From the NCBI RefSeq assembly GCF_034353875.1, contig NZ_CP133784.1, positions 186,001-250,000 of the forward strand: a stretch of DNA of 64,000 bases, written 5' to 3'. Below, one piece after another: positions 34,335 through 40,789 of this stretch (positions are counted from its first letter, which is position 1; each line of letters opens with the position of its first letter). Below the pieces are notes generated by a model. It saw only the letters and a list, made by a program, of their open reading frames with translations, did not search any database and had not been told where the DNA came from. Source of the DNA: Pseudomonas sp. MH9.2. GTDB lineage: Bacteria > Pseudomonadota > Gammaproteobacteria > Pseudomonadales > Pseudomonadaceae. Both the position numbers and the translations under genes were made by a program.

Positions 34335-34436
34335 CTACTCAACCCACAGCACAAGCTCCGTGATGGCTGCCTCTAGGGCAATCTGGTTTTCGTTGAGCTT
34401 GAAAAGTAGGGAAGGGAGAAGATCTTTGTCTGCCAT
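34335..34436 (-). CDS. Small protein, 33 residues
   Basis: Reads MADKDLLPSLLFKLNENQIA and on to LVLWVE before the stop, with GGAGG 9 bases before the ATG. It resembles from memory the N-terminus of longer small proteins in pseudomonads, so it may be truncated by the nearby rearrangements. Helical, cytoplasmic, function unknown. Confidence 0.5.
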   Translation of the reverse strand: MADKDLLPSLLFKLNENQIALEAAITELVLWVE

Positions 34437-34600
34437 GGCTTGAGCCTCCACTGAAAAAGGAAAACGTGTCGGTGAAAGCGCCTTTTTAGCACGCATCTAC
34501 GTGAAATCTCAGCCCGAAAACCTCTGAGAAAATTCAAGTTTTCAATCTCAAACGCGTACTTTTTTGCCATGGAAACCAAGGCCGATTTTTTCAACAGAAT

Positions 34601-34784
34601 CGGCAGTTCTCTACCGATCATGGCTACGAAGCGTGTTGGTCAGATTGAATGCAAACAGGTGGCCGCGGAGTGCAATGTCGCACTGAGTAGCGTGGAAGAG
34701 ATCGACTGCTTTTTTTATGCGCAGTCGTGGTATTGCAAGTCGCGTGATTGAGATTATGTTCGGTCGGCAGGACGCCGGGAGAGG
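34601..34784 (+). repeat. Dispersed repeat, copy 1
   Basis: This stretch matches 37107-37310 with several small indels. Shared blocks include TCATGGCTACGAAG, GAGTGCAAT, a hairpin with CGACTGC/GCAGTCG arms around a T-run, GCGTGATTGAGATT and GTTCGGTCGGCAGGACGCC. An open frame running through it (34569-34751) is not considered a gene because the repeat, not the protein, is conserved. Confidence 0.7.
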
Positions 34785-35151
34785 CTGCATTGGCTGATAC
34801 CAATTCTGATACCAACCAATGCGTTTTGGTGCGTATTTGAAAGCGCTAAGTCCTTGAAATATATACTAATTACCCCGCAACAAACCGCCTTTTAGACTGC
34901 GTGGTGATGTTAGCTGTGGAGATCAAGGACGTTTTTGGTTGAGAGGATGCTAGGCATCAAGCCACTTTGACATGGGGGGGTTAAACCGCCGGTGCCCAAA
35001 GATCAGGCACAGGGAGACAGTGCAGCTACATTTCTTAGCGGCTCAACTGATCTGATATGTGTAGTCATTATTTCATCCAAATGGATATTGATCAGCAATG
35101 TCACTGCACCAGTATAATGACGCCATTGTTATATCCAAGGGAATGGCGTTG
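34785..35151. other. Intergenic region with a decayed duplicate module
   Basis: No gene seen. Around 34963-35040 it carries CCACTTTGACATGGGGG and GGTGCCCAAAGATCAGGCAC, which correspond to the better preserved block at 35899-35985 (end of the 49-residue gene plus its hairpin). A TATAAT is present near 35112 ahead of the XRE-like gene. Confidence 0.5.
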
Positions 35152-35490
35152 ATGAGTCTGGGCATTCGATTAAAACTCGAGCGTGAAGCGTGTCGCCTGA
35201 CCCCGAGCGCCGTTGCTGCCATTGGTGGCATACAACCCAATGCGCAATTGCTCTATGAAAACGGAACGAGGTGTCCGAGGGCTGACTACCTGAGCCGATT
35301 GTCTGCTACGGCTATCGATGTGCTGTTCGTCGTGACGGGTAAACGAACGCCATGTGCTGTTGCTGAACTTTCTGCTGATGAGTATGCACTTATTAAGTTT
35401 TTACGGACTGCAGACTTTTCCGAGAAACACGCCGTAGAACATATTATAAATAGATTAGCCGTGACCTTGCGAAATAAGAGTCATGACTAA
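35152..35490 (+). CDS. XRE-like phage/island regulator
   Basis: 112 residues starting MSLGIRLKLEREACRLTPSA. The N-terminal 60 residues resemble a Cro/CI-type HTH (RLTPSAVAAIGGIQPNAQLL, RADYLSRLSATAIDVLFVVT) often seen in Pseudomonas prophages. The C-terminal 45 residues form a helical tail. In-frame ATGs at 35098 and 35143 are possible starts; the chosen one is the start most similar to the family. A 28-residue gene begins inside its last codons. Confidence 0.7.
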   Translation: MSLGIRLKLEREACRLTPSAVAAIGGIQPNAQLLYENGTRCPRADYLSRLSATAIDVLFVVTGKRTPCAVAELSADEYALIKFLRTADFSEKHAVEHIINRLAVTLRNKSHD

Positions 35491-35569
35491 TTTTAAGTTT
35501 CACATGTTCCAGGTGTTATTGGCTGGGTCGTTCCTGGCTGTGCTGTGGGCTATGGCCAATTTCCTTTAG
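35483..35569 (+). CDS. 28-residue membrane miniprotein overlapping the XRE-like gene
   Basis: Reads MTNFKFHMFQVLLAGSFLA and on to VLWAMANFL; one hydrophobic helix. It starts 8 bp before the stop of the XRE-like gene, an arrangement that suggests coupled translation. Very small single-helix proteins next to a regulator may be toxins or phage membrane peptides, but no function can be assigned. Confidence 0.45.
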   Translation: MTNFKFHMFQVLLAGSFLAVLWAMANFL

Positions 35570-35935
35570 AAACCCTCAGAACTGACTTCAAGGTCAGCGA
35601 TGGGGCTCATTGATGGCTTTATGCGTTGGTGACACGGATTCAGAGGCCCCGTACAGCATATCGGGCGTGGGCATCATGTTACCGGCGCTTTGGAGCTGGG
35701 TCATGCGCTTACAATAACCTTTTCCGAGTGCCTATAAAAAATAGGGGTTGTGTTCGGTCGGTAGGACGCCGGTGAGGGGCTACTACTGTATGAAAATACA
35801 ACGCTAAGCTATTGATTCTTATAGCGTGTATTTGGGCTTTTTGGCCAGTTGATACAATGGATATTTTATTTTATATTCAATGGGTTAGGTGTGGCTAGAA
35901 GTCACCTTGACGTGGTGGGGACCTAAACGACCCGG
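35570..35935. other. Intergenic region with one repeat copy
   Basis: No gene seen. GTTCGGTCGGTAGGACGCCGG at about 35753 is a further copy of the 19-bp block shared by the other dispersed repeats. The rest is AT-rich and unassigned. Confidence 0.45.
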
Positions 35936-35960
35936 TGCCTAAAGATTAGGCACCGGTAGA
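35936..35960. terminator. Perfect 11-3-11 palindrome downstream of the 49-residue gene
   Basis: CCGGTGCCTAA-AGA-TTAGGCACCGG is perfectly symmetrical, 9 bp past the stop of the minus-strand small gene. There is no T-run on the minus side, so it may be a terminator-like RNA hairpin or a protein-binding site. A decayed copy is at about 34990. Confidence 0.5.
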
Positions 35961-35968
35961 AACCGCAA

Positions 35969-36118
35969 CTACTTCACCTTCGGATCCGCATTCCCGCGGC
36001 GGACGCCAGATATTTTCCCTGTTTTGCTTGGCAAGTTTGGGACGATAGGGGCTTTAGCTCCGCCACCTCCTTTTCCAGTTGCTCCCGATCCGATTTTGGT
36101 TCCACCAGATTTCGGCAT
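35969..36118 (-). CDS. Small basic Gly/Lys-rich protein, 49 residues
   Basis: Starts MPKSGGTKIGSGATGKGGGG, continues through LPSKTGKISG and ends NADPKVK. TTGGAGAAGATC precedes the ATG. Short Gly/Lys/Pro-rich proteins with a SKTG-type motif occur in Pseudomonas islands, from memory. Probably disordered and basic; function unknown. It has its own terminator-like palindrome. Confidence 0.6.
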   Translation of the reverse strand: MPKSGGTKIGSGATGKGGGGAKAPIVPNLPSKTGKISGVRRGNADPKVK

Positions 36119-36780
36119 GATCTTCTCCAAGGTGTGCGACACAGTTGAAATGTAAACATAGATGCTCAGTCAAAATGAGCCAGGGTGTTCGTCGGCAGGG
36201 CGCCTAAGACAGGGGGCAGATCTCTGTTGATTGCGCAAAACCACCGCTGCAGGCCACAGCTTACCGTTTGCATATGCACAAAAAAGCGGATGATTTGCCA
36301 CCCGGAATGTGGTGTTTATTCCTTGTAAAACAATAGTTTAGGCGTGTTTAATCCCCAGCATGGGGTGCTAGGGGTCGAATTTTCGAATCACTCCATCATC
36401 TATGTCCAGTCAGTTCGGTGTGAAGCGTTGAACCGGAATGTCGAGATAGCCATGGTCAGAAAGAGCAATCCGGTTGGTCCAGAGCCGCTCAACCCACTGC
36501 TCGATGCCAGGCTGTCAGGAATGGCTACCGGTAGATTCGTGCTCAGTTTGGTAATTGCACTGACTGCCCACCCGTTAACATTGGATCTGACCAGCCTTTT
36601 GCATCGGACTTGACCAGCACGCTTCGTAACCATGACCGATAGAGAACGACCCGTAGCAGCCGGTAAGCATGTGCAAGGTGAAGCTACGTGTCATTCGGTG
36701 TAGCAATCGGAGGAGACTGGCGGTCGATGCAAGGTATTGTTTTGTACCTACGACGTACTTCACAGGAATTGAGACTCTTA
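36119..36780. other. Intergenic region with an inverted repeat copy
   Basis: No supported gene. 36595-36650 is an inverted copy of the dispersed repeat (reverse strand reads GGTCATGGTTACGAAGCGTG and TGCTGGTCAAGTCC). A plus-strand frame at 36344-36613 runs through this repeat and lacks a ribosome site. A shortened GTTCGTCGGCAGGGCGCC lies near 36187. Confidence 0.5.
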
Positions 36781-37065
36781 ATGAAATGGATCCTGTTGCT
36801 CCTCCCTGCCTTCGTAACTGAGGTGAATGCCGCCGAACCGGCACCCTACGATTACAAGATTTTTCAAAGAAAATTCGACTCTGTGTATGTCTTGCCTGCG
36901 CAGTGTGATCCCCGTCGCATGAAATGGAGTCAGACGGACTGCTCCAACGACAAAGTAAGTGCAGCTAGGCGGTTCAGCGAGGAGTGGAAGGCACTGTCAT
37001 ATTGGGATGGCCGCAGCGTGATCGACAATCCCGATGCGGATGGACGTGTAAATACTCGCCCTTGA
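36781..37065 (+). CDS. Exported hypothetical protein
   Basis: 94 residues starting MKWILLLLPAFVTEVNAAEP: a clear signal peptide, likely cut after VNA. The mature part has two Cys (LPAQCDPRRMKW, QTDCSND) that could form a disulfide, and several Trp/Tyr. No family recognised. AGGAATTGAGA precedes the start. It lies between two copies of the dispersed repeat, so it may be cargo. Confidence 0.6.
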   Translation: MKWILLLLPAFVTEVNAAEPAPYDYKIFQRKFDSVYVLPAQCDPRRMKWSQTDCSNDKVSAARRFSEEWKALSYWDGRSVIDNPDADGRVNTRP

Positions 37066-37106
37066 GCAGCCGAATCTGGTCGATTGCTGCCTGTTGCCAT
37101 CGGCAG

Positions 37107-37310
37107 CAACCGACAGGTTTCTACCAATCATGGCTACGAAGTGTGCTGGTCAAATCCGAAGCAATCGTTGGTCAGATCAAATGCAAATACGGGGTCAAGT
37201 GGAGTGCAATTTCGCACTGAGTAGCGTGGAAGAGATCGACTGCTTTTTTAATGCGCAGTCGTGGTAATGCAAGCCGCGTGATTGAGATTGTGTTCGGTCG
37301 GCAGGACGCC
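37107..37310 (+). repeat. Dispersed repeat, copy 2
   Basis: Partner of 34601-34784; includes the CGACTGC/GCAGTCG hairpin around a T-run and ends in GTTCGGTCGGCAGGACGCC, which is also the beginning of the ~190-bp attachment-side repeat. The two repeat families therefore join here. Confidence 0.7.
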
Positions 37311-37472
37311 AGGGATGGGATTTACTGCTGGAAAGTCTTCCCCAAAACGCAACCGTTTGGACCAATGTTTATTGGGATCTAAAGGCTCGCAAAGGACGCT
37401 GCTTTTTCCGCCTATTTGTAAGCTCAAGGTCTTGATTAATAAGGCCTTAGTCATTGTTCACCCGCTGTCCCA
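37283..37472 (+). repeat. Attachment-side repeat, second copy (~190 bp)
   Basis: Matches 29585-29775. Contains GTCTTCCCCAAAACGCAACC and ends in CGCTGTCCCA, directly joined to the right att core. It is the element-side flank of attR. Confidence 0.7.
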
Positions 37473-37523
37473 AACTGCGACAGGTGATTAAATTTAAGAC
37501 CCTGATTTTGCTGGGCGTCAGGT
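37466..37523 (+). repeat. Right attachment-site repeat (attR)
   Basis: Direct repeat of 17331-17388. Its left arm reads TGTCCCA instead of TGTCGCA, so the palindromic activator site is imperfect here, while AACTGCGACA is kept. The bases after 37524 differ from those after 17388. This bounds a 20-kb integrated block. Confidence 0.8.
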
Positions 37524-37740
37524 ACCTCGGTAGTGGTCAACTGATACTGGACACAGTTTTAAGTTTTTCTTCGGTTTTCGCCGGGGCCAGATCTGGCGGG
37601 TATTTTCGCCTAAATGGGGGTGGCCATAGATTTCATTAGACCACTGCAGTCAGGGGGTGACGGCATATTCCAGGATGCGTTCGGAGTTTCGCTCGCACGC
37701 GCTTTTTTATGCCGATATTTTAATGCTAGTCACGTCTTCG

Positions 37741-38688
37741 TTACTGGGCGAGAACGTTACTGATTGCATTAACCGCCAATTGTGAGCCTTTGGCATTCAA
37801 GTGATTGTAGTCCATGTAATAGGAATGGGTGTCGCCTATCAGACACACCTGTTGTTGACAGAAAATATTGTCCAGCGTGACCAGTCTTATTTTATTTTGC
37901 TCGCTGTCTAGCTCGAAAAGATGACGAGTGAATTGCTGAAGTTGATTGTGTTTTGACAGTGGCACGGACAGCTCGCTTACCCTCTGTAGTATGTTCTCGT
38001 CGCTCGATCCTGTTCCGCGGGCGAGTTGGTAATAAAGGTTTTTCGGATCGACCATCTGCTGCGGAACCTGAGCCACTATGTAAAGATGGGTGCCTAGCGC
38101 CTGGTAAGCCTCGACGGTTTTATTCAGGGCCTTCTCAAACACAGCCCTTGATGCTTCTTTGGTTTTTTCCTGGGTGTCTTGGGACACAAGAAAATAGCTG
38201 CTCTTTTTCCACTTGTCGTAATCGCCATCCGTATAAAGCGTCCAGCGTGAGACAAGAATTACCGTCTTGATGCCGTTCATTTTTACATAGTCATATTCGC
38301 GTCTCGCGAGGGCTTCGCACACGCCCACAACATAATTGCCAGCGAGAACATCCACACCCAACAGTGGAGGGCAGCCAGCCAGACCGATATGCACAATGGT
38401 TTTCCCCCGCTCTTTGCCTGCGGTGTCGAAGGCGGGCAATAGCACTTCTGCGTGGCTGTCGCCAAATACAGCAACCTCCGGGGTAGCGTTTTTGTCGACC
38501 GCCCCAAATAAGCAGAAATCGATGCTCCAACCGTTGCCATCGTAATTTTTATCGCAGGGAAAGCGTATTTTTGTGAAGGTAAATGATTCCAGCGCTACCG
38601 GATCTAAATCAAACCGGCTGGCGAAACCTTCGTTGGTATATCCGGTCAGCCCAACGCCTATGAACATCAGTGAAAAAATGGCCCCCAA
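37741..38688 (-). CDS. SGNH-type C-terminal part of an OafA-like O-acyltransferase
   Basis: About 315 residues. A hydrophobic start (GAIFSLMFIGVGLTGY) is followed by a periplasmic SGNH hydrolase-like domain with EVAVFGDSHAEVLLPAF and, near the end, CLIGDTHSYYMDYNHLNAKG carrying the Asp-x-x-His pair. It lacks a good start of its own (TTG). Reading one base back at the A7 tract at 38718-38724 joins it in frame to the acyltransferase gene, so the pair is really one gene of about 670 codons, split by frameshift. Confidence 0.75.
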   Translation of the reverse strand: MGAIFSLMFIGVGLTGYTNEGFASRFDLDPVALESFTFTKIRFPCDKNYDGNGWSIDFCLFGAVDKNATPEVAVFGDSHAEVLLPAFDTAGKERGKTIVHIGLAGCPPLLGVDVLAGNYVVGVCEALARREYDYVKMNGIKTVILVSRWTLYTDGDYDKWKKSSYFLVSQDTQEKTKEASRAVFEKALNKTVEAYQALGTHLYIVAQVPQQMVDPKNLYYQLARGTGSSDENILQRVSELSVPLSKHNQLQQFTRHLFELDSEQNKIRLVTLDNIFCQQQVCLIGDTHSYYMDYNHLNAKGSQLAVNAISNVLAQ

Positions 38689-38708
38689 CGTGAATATATG
38701 ATGTCTTT

Positions 38709-39761
38709 TTATCGAGCTTTTTTTCGGAAAGCCTGTTCTATAAAGCGCCAGCTCAAATAAGCTAATACCAGCGACAATAGGGTAAGCGCAAGCATGATCG
38801 TTGAGCTCGGCTCGACCAGGTAGCTCTCACGCGCGAAGGCGAAAATGGGTTGATGCCATAGGTAGGCGCTGTAACTGATCATTCCGATCAGCACGAAGGC
38901 GCGAGTGCTCAGCACCCGCCCTACTAGGGTATGAGCGTTGGCAAAAATGATAATCAAGGCTGCGCCAATTGTCGGGATCAAGGCATGCAACCCGGGGAAT
39001 GAGGTGGTACTGTCGAAGGTAAATATGGCGTAAAGAATTAACGAAGTACCGAGCATTGTTGCTGCTTGATTAATGGCTTTCGGGCCATTCTCCAAGCGAG
39101 GCCGCCAGGAAAAATAAAAGGCGATGAAGGAGCCCACCAATAACTCCCATGCACGGGCATGCAATAGATAAAAAGATGCGGAGGATTCATGGGTCGCACC
39201 GTGTTCGGAAATGACCAGGCTCATCATTGCACCGATCATCAGAATGGCGACGATCCTTTTTCGACCCAGTCCCCAAGCGGCCATCAGGATCAGTGGGAAG
39301 ACCAGGTAATACTGCTCTTCCACCGCGAGGGTCCAGGTATGCAGTAACGGTTTCAGCTCCGAGGTCACATCGAAATATCCACTCTCGCGCCAGAACAGCA
39401 CGTTAGACGAAAATGTTGGCACCGCGATTAAACTCTTGGCAAAAAACTTGAAGTTCAGGGGGTCAAGCCATACCCAGGCCATGGGCAGGCAAGTGAGCAT
39501 CACTACGAATAATGAAGGTAATATCCGCCGTGCTCGGCGTTCATAAAAGTTTACCAGCGAAAATTTACCAGCCAACATCTCGGCCAAAATGATCGACGTA
39601 ATCAAATACCCAGAAATCACGAAGAACACATCGACACCGATAAAGCCTCCGGAAAATAACTGAAAGCCTGCATGGAAAAGAATAACGGGGACGACCGCCA
39701 TCGTGCGCAGTCCGTCGATTTCTGGGCGGTAGTTCAAGGCCGGGTTGTGAATAGTGCTCAT
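38709..39761 (-). CDS. Acyltransferase-3 membrane part of an OafA-like O-acetyltransferase
   Basis: 350 residues starting MSTIHNPALNYRPEIDGLRT. About ten transmembrane helices and the family motifs RPEIDGLRTMAVVPVILFHA, FFVISGYLITSII and FYERRARRILP are present. It acetylates surface polysaccharide or peptidoglycan-linked sugars from the inner membrane. The frame closes 6 bases after an A7 run (reverse strand CGA AAA AAA GCT CGA TAA). One base back, it continues as SSIKRHHIFTLG into the SGNH part. In most homologues both parts are one protein. Confidence 0.85.
   Translation of the reverse strand: MSTIHNPALNYRPEIDGLRTMAVVPVILFHAGFQLFSGGFIGVDVFFVISGYLITSIILAEMLAGKFSLVNFYERRARRILPSLFVVMLTCLPMAWVWLDPLNFKFFAKSLIAVPTFSSNVLFWRESGYFDVTSELKPLLHTWTLAVEEQYYLVFPLILMAAWGLGRKRIVAILMIGAMMSLVISEHGATHESSASFYLLHARAWELLVGSFIAFYFSWRPRLENGPKAINQAATMLGTSLILYAIFTFDSTTSFPGLHALIPTIGAALIIIFANAHTLVGRVLSTRAFVLIGMISYSAYLWHQPIFAFARESYLVEPSSTIMLALTLLSLVLAYLSWRFIEQAFRKKAR
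38718..38724 (-). promoter_or_regulatory. A7 slippery tract joining the two halves of the acyltransferase
   Basis: On the coding strand the codons read CGA AAA AAA GCT CGA TAA: a perfect A-AAA-AAA heptamer in the zero frame with a stop 6 bases later. A -1 shift yields AGC TCG ATA AAA AGA and continues into the SGNH domain. It may be a programmed frameshift, phase variation by tract length, a mutation or a base-calling error. Confidence 0.55.
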
Positions 39762-40308
39762 GATGAGTCGACTCTTCCACGTTGAGTTTAGGTATTAAAA
39801 CTTGATTCATGCATGAGGACGTTCATGTCGAGTGAGCGTGCACAAAAAACGCGCAGGCAAATGCTACCGCCAGACGCAAAACGCCTAAGGGGGCGGCGAG
39901 GATAGATAGCCAGTGCACTGACGCCCCTTCAGCGCTGCGTGCCAAAGCCCACTACAGAGCCCTGATCTACACAGTCATTTGAACGGAATCTGAACGTTGC
40001 TGTGTTAAAGCGGTGGTGTTGTTTTATTGGGGGGCACGGTAGCTCTCTGCCGGGCCATTTTTTCCATTGGGTCTGAGGACACCCAAACGATGATAGCTCA
40101 GATTTTCATCATGACTAGCCCGCTCCTTTATCGACAGGGGGAGTCCACTCCCTCGCCCATCAGCAGCATACGGGGGCCGTAACCGTCCAGACAACACGCT
40201 TACATTGGCCTCTGCCTGTTGATAATAGGTTTGATTACAAACAATCCTGGACGTGACTTTTTGGTAGAGCCGAAATCAAATGAGTATTCGGCAATCAGGT
40301 AAACGATT
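39762..40308. other. Intergenic region without recognisable genes
   Basis: About 550 bp between the acyltransferase start and an IS66 fragment. I see no open frame with a ribosome site, no RNA gene and no clear repeat. It is probably accessory DNA to the right of the attachment repeat. Confidence 0.4.
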
Positions 40309-40458
40309 TTATCTAGCGTCGTGTTTAAACAGCTTGCAACGTGTGCGGCATAACGCCTCGATCTCGCTCATCTTCTGCGTCGGCAGCTGCGTCAGTATGT
40401 CCTTCAAGCACTCGAACAGATCATGCCCATCGAGCTTGGCCGACTAGATCAAACTCAT
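40309..40458 (-). mobile_element. IS66-family transposase (TnpC), decayed 3' fragment
   Basis: The minus strand reads MSLI, an in-frame TAG, then SAKLDGHDLFECLKDILTQL, PTQKMSEIEAL and a divergent tail before the stop. It resembles the end of IS66 TnpC and the fragment at 31508-31730, in opposite orientation. The internal stop shows decay. Confidence 0.7.
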
Positions 40459-40690
40459 CAGCGTGGGGGGTTGTTACCTATGGGTACCGTGCCGTCATCG
40501 AGAAGGCCTTATCCGGTACCCACTGTCAAAAACCGCAACATACTTGAGGCGCCAGCGCGGGTAAGCATCAGGCGCGACTCGGTGGTCAGACGTGCCATGC
40601 GAACTATGCTCGTCTCAGAGTGGAACAGTTGTCGCGAAATTAAACGCAGCCAGGGTTGGGCCAGGCATTAACGAAGTTAACAATAAGGTT

Positions 40691-40703
40691 TAACTGTTTG
40701 ATT
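40691..40703. promoter_or_regulatory. IHF-type site upstream of qhpA
   Basis: TAACTGTTTGATT fits the reverse IHF consensus and is followed by TTAAATAA. It sits about 20 bp upstream of the qhpA -24 element. The surrounding 29 bp (40690-40718) match 17272-17300 at 26 positions, in the same orientation on the plus strand. Confidence 0.6.
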
Positions 40704-40722
40704 TAAATAAGTATTACTAATC

Positions 40723-40738
40723 TGGCACGCTACGTGTA
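40723..40738 (+). promoter_or_regulatory. Sigma-54 promoter of qhpA
   Basis: TGGCACGCTACGTGTA has a consensus -24 box (TGGCACG) and the correct 10-base gap, but the -12 dinucleotide is GT instead of GC. It lies 52 bp before the qhpA ATG. The nearest intact-looking activator palindrome is now more than 3 kb away; only a TGTCGC half-site is seen at 40630. Confidence 0.6.
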
Positions 40739-40789
40739 TTGGACATCTCCAACTAAAAAACAAAAAGCACCGTGGGAGGTTCGACGTTG

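Noticed and set aside
34569..34751. 60-residue plus-strand frame
   Set aside because: It lies in a dispersed DNA repeat whose other copy breaks the frame by indels, so protein coding is not conserved.
36344..36613. 89-residue plus-strand frame
   Set aside because: No ribosome site, and its 3' half is an inverted repeat copy.
34601..37310. CRISPR array suggested by repeated blocks
   Set aside because: Repeats are few, irregularly spaced, of different lengths and in both orientations, with no cas genes.
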